NCBI RefSeq assembly: GCF_000312305.1
Contig: NZ_HE999444.1
Coordinates: forward strand, 201,960-265,126
Direction: 5' to 3'
DNA from: Prevotella conceptionensis 9403948
Lineage (GTDB): Bacteria; Bacteroidota; Bacteroidia; Bacteroidales; Bacteroidaceae
Length of the DNA stretch: 63,167 nucleotides
Numbering within the stretch: the first letter of the stretch is position 1; every line of letters begins with the position of its first letter. Position numbers and translations under genes: made by a program. Below are positions 1 through 8,342 of this stretch, piece after piece. The notes beneath the pieces were generated by a model. The model saw nothing but the letters and a program-made list of their open reading frames with translations. It did no database searches and was not told the DNA's origin.

Positions 1-1
1 T

Positions 2-1363
2 AAAGGATTTAAATGGGAATGGGGAAAACCTACATCAACTCTAGTAAATGATTATGAAAGCGTGTTGTCTGCAGTCTTTGCTAGAGAGAATAGAGAAAAT
101 AAAGCTTATGTGAAAGAGTGTAAGCAATTAGAAGCAGAAGAAAAAACACACAATAAGGTCCCTAAAATGATCTCAGACCTTATTATTGAAGTTTGGGATT
201 CTGTGTTTCCTCATCGGAAGATAAAGTTAGAAGATGCTTCCATTAAAGTTGCTCTTCCTAGTGATGAAACGACTACATATCAAGCGAACAACATGTCTGA
301 TGGAGAACGTGTTGCTATTTACTTAATAGGACAATGCCTTATTGCACCTACTAACACTATTGTTGTAATAGATGAACCGGAAATTCATTTACATAAAGCG
401 ATTATGCATAGGTTATGGGATGAAATTGAAAAGCGTTGTTCTGATAAAACCCTTGTGTATATAACGCATGATCTTGATTTTGCAGCTTCTAGAAAAGATG
501 CTGCCAAGATCTGGGTCAAATCATATCAAGGGAACTTGACTTGGGAGTATTCTATTCTTGCCCCTAATGCTGATATTCCCGACAAGCTCTACTTTGAGGT
601 TCTTGGAAGTAGAAAGCCTGTATTATTTGTAGAAGGAGAGAAGGGTAGTTATGACTCTCATCTATATTCATATATTTATGATGGCTATAATGTAATTCCT
701 TGCGGCAATTGTTATAACGTAATTGCTATGACCAAAGCCTTCAATAATGAGGAAGTCAAGAAGTTACACAATAACAATATCGTTGGTATTGTTGACAGAG
801 ACTATATGACTCGCGAAGAGATAAATGCCATTGAGAATAACAATATAAAAGTATTGCCTATTGCTGAAATAGAAAATTTATATCTCCTTGAAGGAGTTGT
901 CAGAGCTGTTGCTGAAAATCAAGAATTATCTGCTGATAATATATTTGAAATAGTTAAGGAGTTCGTTTTTAAAGAGTTCTTAAAAGAAAAAGAAACGCAA
1001 ATATGTAAAATGTGCGAAAGAGATATACACCATAAACTGAAGGGTTACAGTGTAGGAAAGAAACCAACAAAAGCCGATCTAAGAAAACAACTAAAGGATA
1101 TTGTTGATCAAATTGACACGGATGGCATGTATGAGGAATATGAAAATCAGATCGATCAAATTATAGCAGAACAGAGTTATGATGAACTTCTTTTGCTATA
1201 TAATCGAAAAAGCCTACACAAAAGAGTTTCTCCTTTCTTTGAACTTGCTACAGATAATTATTCCAAGTTAGTTCTACGCTTACTTAAAACTGACAGAGGA
1301 AAAGTTATTATAGATTCGATGAGAAAGAGATGTCCTAATTTATCTGAAGTAAAAGAATTGTAA
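2..1363 (+). CDS. PARIS-like/OLD-like ABC ATPase fused to DUF4435 TOPRIM domain (5' partial)
   Basis: The reading frame is open from base 2, so the gene enters from outside the window; a GTG at 62 is internal. Seen: an ABC-type signature around NNMSDGERVAIYL, a Walker B region IVVIDEPEIHLH and a switch histidine in VYITHDLDF, so this is the C-terminal half of an AAA_15/AAA_21 ATPase. A DUF4435 region follows (VLFVEGEKGSYD, IVGIVDRDYMT, IAEIENLYL), whose acidic residues fit a TOPRIM-like nuclease. Known: AriA (ATPase) and AriB (DUF4435) form the PARIS anti-phage system, and single-chain forms exist; OLD-family proteins have a related layout. Inferred role: abortive-infection defence, in line with the nuclease gene and DUF262 cassette nearby. 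The Walker A motif lies outside the window, so the family cannot be settled here. Confidence 0.8.
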   Translation, partial: KGFKWEWGKPTSTLVNDYESVLSAVFARENRENKAYVKECKQLEAEEKTHNKVPKMISDLIIEVWDSVFPHRKIKLEDASIKVALPSDETTTYQANNMSDGERVAIYLIGQCLIAPTNTIVVIDEPEIHLHKAIMHRLWDEIEKRCSDKTLVYITHDLDFAASRKDAAKIWVKSYQGNLTWEYSILAPNADIPDKLYFEVLGSRKPVLFVEGEKGSYDSHLYSYIYDGYNVIPCGNCYNVIAMTKAFNNEEVKKLHNNNIVGIVDRDYMTREEINAIENNNIKVLPIAEIENLYLLEGVVRAVAENQELSADNIFEIVKEFVFKEFLKEKETQICKMCERDIHHKLKGYSVGKKPTKADLRKQLKDIVDQIDTDGMYEEYENQIDQIIAEQSYDELLLLYNRKSLHKRVSPFFELATDNYSKLVLRLLKTDRGKVIIDSMRKRCPNLSEVKEL

Positions 1364-1404
1364 TTCTCTCAATTGCGTTTGATGAGCTGCTACGACTTGT
1401 GTTC

Positions 1405-1641
1405 TCACCAGTCGGGGACGGATAAACCGTTGATGGAGAGGAAGGGATTCTGCTTTGAATCGTTTTCAATGCAGAGCATCGTGCCATCTTCCTCGAAGTA
1501 GCGTCTGTACATGGATAAATAGATCTTGGCTTTGGCTTGCATGGTGTTTCCAGTGCGATACATTTGCGTTATCTGATCATCCGAGAAACCCATAAACGTT
1601 AAGAGCCTGCGTACATTGAGGAGGATAAGGAATAGAGGCAT
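1405..1641 (-). pseudogene. Possible remnant of a mobile-element protein (C-terminal piece)
   Basis: A 78-codon frame ending GLSVPDW. The peptide (MGFSDDQITQMYRTGN, then an aromatic-rich stretch YLSMYRRYFEEDGT) has natural-looking composition and faintly recalls C-terminal segments of long proteins carried by Bacteroidales mobile elements. I cannot name the family. In the same frame upstream the codons stay plausible, but a TGA lies seven codons before the first ATG, which suggests a decayed 3' end rather than an intact gene. It lies between the ATPase gene and the truncated DUF1016 gene, in a stretch that looks like a junction of old insertions. Confidence 0.3.
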
Positions 1642-2207
1642 ATACCGCTGAATGAAACTTCACTCTTCTTCGTAGGCTTTCTGATTCTTACACTGATGTG
1701 CCAGATCACGGTCCTTATTTTTGAGCCTGTCTTGCAGAACGACAACCTCCTTGTGAATGTGGTTTTGCAGAGCAAACTTGCGCAGGAGACATTAAAAGCC
1801 CCCTACAACTTTGATTTTCTCACCATGCGCGAAGACTATGACGAGAGGGATTTGGAAGATGAATTGACCAAACACATCACTCAGTTACTTCTGGAGCTGA
1901 GCAAAGGTTTTTCCTTTTGTGGCAGGCAGGTAGAGCTTGTGGTGTCAGGAACATCTTATCGGATTGATATGCTTTTTTACCATATTCGCCTTAAATGCTA
2001 TGTGGTTGTAGAGTTGAAAACCCATGCCTTCCAACCAGAATATGTTGGTAAACTCAATTTCTATGTTACGGCAGTTGACAAATTGCTGAAGCAAGAAGAA
2101 GACAACCCTGCGATAGGGCTTCTCATTTGTAAGACAAAAGATGAGACCAAAGTGGAATGGGCTTTCAATGGCATCAATAAGCCATTAGGTGTGGCTGCTT
2201 ATGAAAT

Positions 2208-2211
2208 AAAT
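2208..2211. repeat. Left target-site duplication of the IS (AAAT, or TAAAT with 2207)
   Basis: AAAT directly precedes the left inverted repeat and is matched by AAAT at 3642-3645. Deleting one copy with the IS restores the YhcG reading frame. Confidence 0.8.
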
Positions 2212-2276
2212 AGTCCTCCCTTATAAACCTAATATTCTGCTGATTCATAGTACATTATCCTGTAAATTACTTGCTT

Positions 2277-2322
2277 ATATCTGCAAGTTTTTGTACCTTT
2301 ACACTATAATTCTTGCAGATAT
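2277..2322. promoter_or_regulatory. Inverted repeat before the transposase start
   Basis: ATATCTGCAAG (2277-2287) and CTTGCAGATAT (2312-2322) are perfect 11-bp inverted repeats that end just before the ATG at 2325. Known: several IS elements fold read-through mRNA into a hairpin that hides the transposase start and so limits transposition from outside transcription. Inferred here from position only. Confidence 0.6.
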
Positions 2323-2324
2323 TT

Positions 2325-3632
2325 ATGCTTAAACGTACATCTAAACAGCTCTCTATGTTCTCTTCTTTAGAGGACATGCTTAGTCATCAACATCCCCTTT
2401 TCCAACTTAGTAATAAGATTAATTGGGAATGTTTTGAAAATGCTTTTTCTCCTTTGTATTGCAGCAATAATGGTCGCCCGGCTCATCCTATTCGCCTGAT
2501 GTGTGGTCTTTTAATCTTAAAACATTTGCGTAATGTGTCAGATGAAATGGTTGTTTTTCAATGGAGTGAGAATGCTTACTATCAATATTTCTGTGGTGGA
2601 CTTGAATTTATGCCAAAACAACCCTGTGACGCTTCCGAGTTAGTTCACTTCAGAAATCGTATAGGTGAGGAAGGTATGGAGTTAATATTAGCAGAAAGTA
2701 TCCGTGTTAATACCGACCATGATGACGAAGATCATTTTGATACTGCTTTCATTGATTCTACCGTGCAGGAGAAGAATATAACCAATCCTTGAGATGCGAA
2801 GTTGCATAAAAAGATAATCAAAAACGTTCTGAAGATCGTTCATGACAATTGTCTTCCTCTACGACAGAGTTATACGCGTACCTTGAAAGGCATTTACCGT
2901 TCCCAACGTTTTCGTAATCATCCCAAGAATCGTAAGAAAGCTCTTAAGGCAGATAGGCAACTGAAGACCATAGCAGGTAGATTAGTAAGAGAGCTAGAGC
3001 GTAATCTTGGGAGAAGGAAAGGATATGAGAAGATGTTTGAGCTATATTACAGAGTTCTTTCTCAGAATAGGAAGTCAAAGAACAAAGTATATTCTCTGCA
3101 CGAACCAGATGTTGTTTGCGTCAGCAAAGGTAAGGAACATAAGCAATATGAGTTTGGCAATAAAGTATCTATTCTTCGCTCATGGTCAGGACTTATTCTT
3201 GGTGCATGTTCTTTTAGGAATGAATATGATGGGCATACTATCGAAAAGACGTTAGAACAAACCCAAAGGATGACAGGAAAGCAGGTTGATAAGTTAGCAG
3301 GAGATAGAGGGTATAGAGGTATAAAGCAGATTGGGCAGACAAAGATACTCATTCCAGACGTTCCTAAAGCTAAAGACAGCTACTACCAAAAGAAAAAGAA
3401 ACACAAACTATTTTGTAAACGAGCAGGTATAGAACCAACAATAGGACATCTTAAAGCAGACCACCGATTATCTCGCAACTTTTATAAAGGTGTGAAAGGA
3501 GATGCTATCAATGTATTATTAGCTGCGGCAGCATATAACTTCAAAAGAGCTATGAGAGTTCTTTTGTACCTTATAAAAAGAATCAGCATAGAGCTTGTCA
3601 GTACAAGTTTTATGCTGAAATATAGTTTTTAA
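2325..3632 (+). pseudogene. IS5-family transposase with an in-frame TGA
   Basis: About 435 codons in one frame. The N-terminal DUF772 region has GRPAHPIRLMCGLLILKHL; catalytic residues are visible in AFIDSTVQEKN (first D), LAGDRGYRG (second D) and RAGIEPTIGHLK (E). A TGA at 2790-2792 interrupts the frame straight after NITNP, where IS5 proteins normally run on into DAKLHKKI; that sequence does follow in the same frame. So this is one nonsense codon, not a frameshift. The ATG at 2325 is preferred over a TTG at 2313. Unless the stop is read through, this copy makes no full transposase and would need help in trans to move. Confidence 0.85.
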
Positions 3633-3641
3633 GGAACGACT

Positions 3642-3645
3642 AAAT
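3642..3645. repeat. Right target-site duplication of the IS (AAAT)
   Basis: Matches 2208-2211; with the preceding T (3641) the repeat can be read as 5 bp, so the exact IS edge is ambiguous by one base. Confidence 0.8.
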
Positions 3646-3791
3646 AACATCATACCGAAGGAAATTGTTTCAAAATTGCCCACAATTGAAGAGGTCGAAC
3701 AAGGACTTAATAAGGTTGATGTTCCTAAGAAATCTTCAAAGGAATAGAATAATCTCCCCTAAATAGCAAAAATGCTACTTGGGGGAGTATT

Positions 3792-4451
3792 TTATTCTTT
3801 CAAATGCTTCTTCAATTCACCCTGCTCCTGCAAAATACGTTTCTGTTCCATCAGTAACTCGGATTGTCGTTGTAGGGCTTGTTCGTAATTGATAACCTTC
3901 TGCTCTAACTGATGGATGGCTTGGGGATTGCGATGCGAGATAAACATACTGTCAAGATGAGCAAAGTCTGAGACGGTGGCTTTGCCTTGCATACGCAGAT
4001 AGCGGTAACGCAACTCGTAGTCAGAGGCGGTTTGAAGTTCATGAGCACCCATGGAGAAAAACCAACAACTCACCATGACTAAACCGCAAACAAGACCTAG
4101 TAAAATTCGCTCGGCTAAACGTACACTAGCAAAGAGCGAGTAGTTCTTAAACACCACTGGCTTTTGTTGCTCGCTGATAAGTTTTTGTAAGGCTTCAAAC
4201 TTTGTGTCGAGTTTCTTGAACGACTCTTCTAATGCCGCCAAAACAAAAAGTTGGTGCTCTTTGATTTTGGCTTTCGTTTCTTGGGATAGTTGGAGGTGTA
4301 CAGCTTTGGGCACTTGGGTGTTATCTTGAGGCTTCGTATTTTGTTGCTCAACCAAAGCAGTACGAAGTTCTGCCTGTGACTTCTTGATGGTTTTGCATTC
4401 TTGTTTGAGTTCTTCGAGGATGTCGAGAATGGGGGCTGTTTCATTATTCAT
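3792..4451 (-). CDS. Mobilization-associated protein with coiled coils and one membrane segment
   Basis: 219 residues. Two long charged, glutamine-rich helical stretches (about 1-90 and 170-219, ending EQGELKKHLKE) flank one hydrophobic segment around residues 112-135 (RILLGLVCGLVMVSCWFF). There is no signal peptide. It begins 21 bp after the relaxase stop, so it is probably the last gene of the transfer operon. Proteins of this layout commonly sit behind the relaxase in Bacteroidales mobilizable elements; no function is established that I can name. Tethering the relaxosome to the membrane is a guess from the architecture. Confidence 0.65.
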   Translation of the reverse strand: MNNETAPILDILEELKQECKTIKKSQAELRTALVEQQNTKPQDNTQVPKAVHLQLSQETKAKIKEHQLFVLAALEESFKKLDTKFEALQKLISEQQKPVVFKNYSLFASVRLAERILLGLVCGLVMVSCWFFSMGAHELQTASDYELRYRYLRMQGKATVSDFAHLDSMFISHRNPQAIHQLEQKVINYEQALQRQSELLMEQKRILQEQGELKKHLKE

Positions 4452-4472
4452 ACTGATATAAATTTGATGTGA

Positions 4473-5399
4473 TTAAATTCTACGTTTGCGATTAGCTCTA
4501 TTGCGAAGTTTCTTTTGAAAACGTATTTCGTCTACATCTACACCAGCATTAGACGTTGGCAGTGTGAAACTTTCGACGAATGCTTCGGATAGTTCTGTAA
4601 GAAAATTACTCGATCCTTCAGAAACCTCCTTAGACACTAGTACAAGTTGTTCATACTGTTGCTGCTGATTATTTTGATTGAGCGTTTCATTAAGTCGAGC
4701 AAAGGAGTATGAGCGGTCTATCTTCGACCCACTAAAACTACATCCGTCTTTTACAAAGATGATTCCTTGGATAACATCGGTATTGCCTTTCGTCTTGAAA
4801 CGAGTGGTAATACCTTGTTGCTCTAGACCAGCAACAAAAACTTTCCAATTTTTCGATTGGGGTAACACTGCCTTGATGGCATCGAATATCTCATACTTCA
4901 ATTTATCTTCCCCCCGCAATCGAGGGCGATTCACCTTTTGTTTTCCTTCCCCAATAGTCAAGCCATAACGTTCAGTCAATTCTCTGCAAATCTTTGTGGA
5001 GCGATATTTCTCGTTGCGGTCGGTGATGGTCTTGCCATCGTTGCCAATGCGGTTGATGCAAATATGCAAGTGCGGATGCTGGCGGTCACTGTGCCTTACA
5101 ATCAGGCTCTGTGTATCGGCATAGCCCATTTTCTCTAAATACTCATCGGCAATCTTCACCATCATAGCATCCGTTAATCTTTCGGCGTCATTTGCAGAAA
5201 ATGAGAGGATGGTATGACAAACTGCTTTTTGTACATTTGGACGCATAGATGCTTGCAAATTGAAGTCGTGTGCAATATCATTTGCCAGAGTACTCCGTAC
5301 ACCAGTAGCAGCTAAGACTTTCGCTTTATCATCCGGCCTATTGAGCATATAATTGATGACACCATTGAAGTCTGTTCCTTGTATAATCTTGGCAATCAT
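4473..5399 (-). CDS. MobA/VirD2-type relaxase
   Basis: 308 residues, relaxase/mobilization nuclease family (Pfam Relaxase, PF03432). The N-terminus MIAKIIQGTDFNGVINYML is typical, with a likely catalytic tyrosine at Y17. The metal-binding histidine triad is in RQHPHLHICINRI near residues 106-118. A basic C-terminus (RNRANRKRRI) may bind DNA. Role: nicks one strand at oriT, stays bound to the 5' end and is delivered by a helper type IV system. It overlaps the upstream MobC-like gene by 4 bp (ATGA), so translation is probably coupled. Length fits the compact relaxases of NBU/Tn5520-type elements. Confidence 0.9.
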   Translation of the reverse strand: MIAKIIQGTDFNGVINYMLNRPDDKAKVLAATGVRSTLANDIAHDFNLQASMRPNVQKAVCHTILSFSANDAERLTDAMMVKIADEYLEKMGYADTQSLIVRHSDRQHPHLHICINRIGNDGKTITDRNEKYRSTKICRELTERYGLTIGEGKQKVNRPRLRGEDKLKYEIFDAIKAVLPQSKNWKVFVAGLEQQGITTRFKTKGNTDVIQGIIFVKDGCSFSGSKIDRSYSFARLNETLNQNNQQQQYEQLVLVSKEVSEGSSNFLTELSEAFVESFTLPTSNAGVDVDEIRFQKKLRNRANRKRRI

Positions 5400-5743
5400 G
5401 ATTTCAATCGTTTCAAGAGTTCGTGAATAAGTTGTTTTAGCGCATTCAAATCTTCATGGATTGCAGAGATACCGAAAGTATTGAGCTGATGGGCTATCTG
5501 ATTGAGATTGTTTGCCATCCCTGAAACGCAACGAATGAGTTGCATATCTTCGGGTTTGATACGACTCTTTATCTCTGCTTTGGTGATGAGTTGTCGCAAA
5601 AACTCAGTGCGCGACATAGAGGCTTCACGAGCTTTGCCCTGCAGGGTGTAATACTCCATCGTGTTGAGTCGAAGCAGTACTTGATATTTTCGTTTTTCAG
5701 ACAACGTCTTGGTGGGGCGTCCACCCTTATTCTTCTGTTCCAT
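5396..5743 (-). CDS. MobC-like relaxosome accessory protein
   Basis: 115 residues. The basic N-terminus (NKGGRPTKTLSEKRKYQVLLR) leads into a ribbon-helix-helix-like region with MSRTEFLRQLI near residues 43-53, then GMANNLNQIAHQLN, a stretch typical of bacterial MobC proteins. Known role: binds oriT and helps the relaxase open and nick it. The gene overlaps the relaxase start by 4 bp. The candidate oriT lies in the 103-bp gap upstream, the usual location. Confidence 0.85.
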   Translation of the reverse strand: MEQKNKGGRPTKTLSEKRKYQVLLRLNTMEYYTLQGKAREASMSRTEFLRQLITKAEIKSRIKPEDMQLIRCVSGMANNLNQIAHQLNTFGISAIHEDLNALKQLIHELLKRLKS

Positions 5744-5803
5744 AACTTCTTGTTTTTCATGAGACCAACGGGATTTTCTCTCCCTAGGGAAGGGAGCAAG
5801 GAG

Positions 5804-5822
5804 GTTTTGAGATACTCAAAAC
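5804..5822. other. Candidate oriT inverted repeat
   Basis: GTTTTGAG-ATA-CTCAAAAC is a perfect inverted repeat in the gap (5744-5846) between the primase and MobC-like genes. The same gap holds a TCCCTAGGGA palindrome (5781-5790). Mobilizable elements usually keep oriT directly upstream of the mob genes. Position and symmetry are the only evidence; no nic sequence is recognised. Confidence 0.4.
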
Positions 5823-5846
5823 ACAAACTTGCTTCCCAGATACACA

Positions 5847-6737
5847 CTATCTTCTGATACCATGCTTCGTGGTCGGTAGTAACGGTTGCTTTTCTTTGAG
5901 TTGGGACTTAGATACGAGCCATTCGTTGAGGTCTTTGTGCTCTCGGTAGCGTGTAGCACCATCAATGACCTGCGGAAAAATTTGCTTCAAAACGGCAAAT
6001 GATTTTCGCCCGGCATCGTCATTATCCAGAAAACTTTCCACTTCTCGATAGCCCGCAATCTGTTCTTTGATGCGGGGCAAAAGTGCCAAAGAGTTGAGCA
6101 CGATGGCATCGCAGGTGGAAGAAGGATGGAACGTTTGCCATGACAGAAAATCCATGAAGCCCTCAAAGATTTGTAGGCATTCGCTTCCTCTTCTAATCGT
6201 TGTGGTCGCCTTCGGTGCGATACATCCTTTGAAATATAGACTACGGATTTCCCATCCGCCAGCATCATTAGCAAAGCCGATAGCATAAAACAATCGTCCT
6301 GCATTGCGGTAGTTTATCTCATAGCAAAACTCATTGGCGATGGCTGAGTTAATCCCTCGTTCTGAAATATAATTCAGCAAGTGTGGACTGGTAAGTGACA
6401 CCACGGAAAGAAGTTTCAGCTTATGTTCAGCAAAATCCTTCTTTCCTCCAAAAGAAAAAGGTCTTGGTCTTAATGACGTCCCATTCTCCAATAGTTGTAA
6501 TGCTTCTGCCATATCGCAATGATGTAAAGCGCATACAAGGTCGATGATGTCTCCATGCTCGCCAGTGCCAAAGTCGTACCACAGGTTGCGCTCTGTATTG
6601 ACTTTGAAGGATGGTGTGCGCTCATTACGCAGCGGAGAGCAGTACCAATAGTGAATACCTTGTATTCGCGCAGGGGGATAGCCCTGTTGTTGCAAATAAT
6701 CGGTGATAGAAATTTGCTTGATGTGTTGTATTTCCAT
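5847..6737 (-). CDS. CHC2 zinc-finger/TOPRIM DNA primase of the mobilizable element
   Basis: 296 residues. The N-terminal zinc-binding region begins with ITDYLQQQGYPP and includes HYWYCSPLRNERTPSFKV, with WYDFGTGEHGDIIDLVCALHHC after it; this is the CHC2-type fold of DnaG-like primases. A TOPRIM portion follows (LQIFEGFMDFLSW near 190, then VESFLDNDDAGRKSF near 240, with the DxD-type acidic pair). It lacks the C-terminal helicase-binding domain of chromosomal DnaG, which suits a short element-encoded primase (PrmN1-like). Likely role: priming of the complementary strand after transfer, or replication of the circular form. Confidence 0.85.
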   Translation of the reverse strand: MEIQHIKQISITDYLQQQGYPPARIQGIHYWYCSPLRNERTPSFKVNTERNLWYDFGTGEHGDIIDLVCALHHCDMAEALQLLENGTSLRPRPFSFGGKKDFAEHKLKLLSVVSLTSPHLLNYISERGINSAIANEFCYEINYRNAGRLFYAIGFANDAGGWEIRSLYFKGCIAPKATTTIRRGSECLQIFEGFMDFLSWQTFHPSSTCDAIVLNSLALLPRIKEQIAGYREVESFLDNDDAGRKSFAVLKQIFPQVIDGATRYREHKDLNEWLVSKSQLKEKQPLLPTTKHGIRR

Positions 6738-6806
6738 TGTTGTTTTGTTTTAAGTTGAAATGAAATTGACGCAGCCTATTTTCTTTTGGAGGCTGGTTGA
6801 TTCTTG

Positions 6807-6914
6807 TTTGGTCGGACGGTCGTAAACTATAGGCACCCATTTGCGACCGACCAAACTTATTTCTCTTTGGTCGGGTTGGTTCAGGTATATATAGCCTGCG
6901 TCCGACCGACCAAA
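6807..6914. repeat. Iteron-like TTTGGTCGG repeats between ATPase and primase genes
   Basis: Four copies of a TTTGGTCGG core in alternating orientation: TTTGGTCGGACGGTCG (6807-6822), reverse at 6844-6855, TTTGGTCGGG (6866-6875) and reverse at 6899-6914. The outer pair are near-perfect inverted repeats of each other. They fill the 181-bp space between the RepA-like ATPase and the primase. Such clusters occur at replication origins or at sites bound by element regulators; which applies is inference. Confidence 0.6.
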
Positions 6915-6918
6915 GGTT

Positions 6919-7968
6919 TTAGGACTGGTTATCTTGGTTGAGCCGATATTTCCCTCGTTCTTCCTTTATCAGCATGTCTTTGTTGAGCATAAATTGCAGA
7001 AGTTCTTTGAGTTTGGTTTGCCCATAAGATTGCCCTACGACCTCAGTATAAGCCTTTTTGAGTGCCACGATAAGTTCGCCATAGGGCAAGACTTCGTGCA
7101 AAGAAAAGGCTTGTGTCAATACTTTTCGATGTTCTGTGTCGCTTAGTTCGTGGTAAGAATAGCGGTGGGGGTTGCGCTCATTGTCCGTATAGGTATGGTC
7201 GATTTCAGGAACGCACACCTCATCTTCCATTTCCTTGAGCCGAAAAGCAAATTTGTCGAAAGGCTTGGAACGAATGATGGCAGGGGCAACGATGCTTCGC
7301 TCGGGCAGCGTGTTGTCCCTCGTGACTTGCAGGACGGTCTCTGCCTTGTTGTTGAGTTCTGTGCCGATATGCCCTCGCACGTTGTCATCGCCTTTGTTGA
7401 GGTGAAGCACGGTTTGAATATGGATATTCTGCTCGCTCGTCCACTGCATCAGGTCGCCTACAAGTCTAGTCGCCTCCGTTGAGTTGTTGATGTCGAGCAT
7501 CAAATCACGAATGCCGTCAATGACCACCAGTCCCACGTTGGGCGTGTTGTAAATGGCGTAACGGATGATTTCTCTGCGCTCGTTCGGGTCGGCAATGGCT
7601 CTGAGGTGGCAGAACTTTAGACTCTCCGGCTCTCTATCAATCGGGAGTCCCGCCAATCGCAGAATGCGTTGCATCACAAGTTGGCAATGGTAAGGGCTTT
7701 GCTCCGTGTCAAAGTAGAGGATAGTGCGCTTGCTCTCGGGAAATAATGCCCGATACTCCAGCACTTGTCCATTGATAAGGGCTGCTGCAACAATGGCACT
7801 CACATTGAAAGTCTTCTTGGCTTTCGCCTTGCCTGTCGAGACACTGAAGTTGCCCAGCGTACCGATGATGGCTTCGCCTGCTTGCAGCACAACAGGCGGA
7901 AGCGAGAACTCGTCCGTTACATGGATGAGCGATGCTTTCCAAATGTTTTCATAATCTGTCGTATTCAT
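6919..7968 (-). CDS. RecA-fold AAA ATPase (AAA_25/RepA-like) of the mobilizable element
   Basis: 349 residues. The P-loop region reads GNFSVSTGKAKAKKTFNV near residues 37-54, a variant of GxxxxGK[ST] in which the serine/threonine is replaced by alanine, as often seen in these element-encoded ATPases. The Walker B strand is VGLVVIDGIRDLM near 155-167. A QTVLHLNKGDDNVRGHIGTEL region matches the KNRG/HxxKxxxxxRGS motif of RepA/AAA_25 helicases. The C-terminal 80 residues look like a winged helix. Probable role: helicase or initiator for element replication, together with the primase downstream. Overlaps the DUF3853 gene by 4 bp (ATGA). Confidence 0.8.
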   Translation of the reverse strand: MNTTDYENIWKASLIHVTDEFSLPPVVLQAGEAIIGTLGNFSVSTGKAKAKKTFNVSAIVAAALINGQVLEYRALFPESKRTILYFDTEQSPYHCQLVMQRILRLAGLPIDREPESLKFCHLRAIADPNERREIIRYAIYNTPNVGLVVIDGIRDLMLDINNSTEATRLVGDLMQWTSEQNIHIQTVLHLNKGDDNVRGHIGTELNNKAETVLQVTRDNTLPERSIVAPAIIRSKPFDKFAFRLKEMEDEVCVPEIDHTYTDNERNPHRYSYHELSDTEHRKVLTQAFSLHEVLPYGELIVALKKAYTEVVGQSYGQTKLKELLQFMLNKDMLIKEERGKYRLNQDNQS

Positions 7969-8276
7969 CCTCGTCCTCTAGTCTTTCGTCCTGCCAACTC
8001 CAGCGCAAGGTCGGCATCAACAATAATCTTGCGACCTACTTGCGTGATGGCACGGTCGATTTTACCACTTTGCTTGATGCGATTAGCCGTGGGCAGACTG
8101 CACCCAAAGAGACGTGCAATGCCAGCCAAGCCATATACATACCGTCTTTCTTCTTTGGAGGAGGAAACCTTTGCAGTTTCTCCACTTGTGGACATATTGC
8201 CGTGTTGTGCAAGGAAAAACAACTCTTCGCCGGTCATCTGCCAAACAGGTTTGCCCAATAATTCGTTTATCGTCAT
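7965..8276 (-). CDS. DUF3853-family helix-turn-helix protein
   Basis: 103 residues. N-terminus INELLGKPVWQMTGEELFFLA is the hallmark of DUF3853; then YVYGLAGIARLFGCSLPTANRIKQSGKI forms an excisionase-like helix-turn-helix, and the product ends in a basic tail (AGRKTRGRG). Known context: first gene of the replication/mobilization operon in Bacteroidales mobile elements, often next to an integrase. Likely acts as an excision or copy-control factor. No integrase is found upstream here. Confidence 0.8.
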   Translation of the reverse strand: MTINELLGKPVWQMTGEELFFLAQHGNMSTSGETAKVSSSKEERRYVYGLAGIARLFGCSLPTANRIKQSGKIDRAITQVGRKIIVDADLALELAGRKTRGRG

Positions 8277-8342
8277 AATTCGATCGTTTTGAAATGAATA
8301 ATTCGCCCTTGCGCATAGGGCATTTAGTCAGGTCTGACGATG

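Larger units (their letters stand above)
2212..3641 (+). mobile_element. IS5-family insertion sequence, 1430 bp
   Basis: The ends are imperfect inverted repeats: left AGTCCTCCCTTATAAAC, right (reverse complement) AGTCGTTCCTTAAAAAC, 14 of 17 identical. The flanks carry a 4-5 bp duplication (AAAT/TAAAT). One transposase frame fills the element, with an in-frame stop. Family from DUF772 and IS5-type DDE motifs. Inserted near the 3' end of the YhcG gene. Confidence 0.85.
1696..3747 (+). pseudogene. YhcG/DUF1016 PD-(D/E)XK nuclease, 5'-truncated and split by an IS
   Basis: The left part (1696-2211) encodes LAQETLKAPYNFDFL, then IDMLFYHIRLKCYVVVELK, the PD-(D/E)XK core of YhcG-type proteins, then KPLGVAAYEIN. 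The right part (3646-3747) encodes NIIPKEIVSKLPTIEEVEQG and a lysine-rich end, which is the normal YhcG C-terminus. Removing 2212-3641 plus one target-site copy rejoins the two parts in frame. The joined product is about 206 residues, against about 340-370 for the family, because the N-terminal DUF1016_N domain is missing; upstream frames do not supply it. Known: these nucleases often occur near restriction-modification loci. Inference: a dead gene, first truncated and then hit by an IS. The IS adds a stop at 2224-2226. Confidence 0.85.
3792..8276 (-). mobile_element. Bacteroidales mobilizable element (relaxase module), integrase not seen
   Basis: Six minus-strand genes, many overlapping or closely spaced, in the order DUF3853, AAA ATPase, CHC2 primase, MobC-like protein, relaxase, membrane protein. 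This is the cargo and transfer layout of Bacteroidales mobilizable transposons and genomic islands of the NBU/Tn5520 type. Those normally carry a tyrosine recombinase next to the DUF3853 gene; here 8277-8617 has none. The true ends are not identified, so the coordinates cover only the gene block. Such elements move with the help of a conjugative element in trans. Confidence 0.75.
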
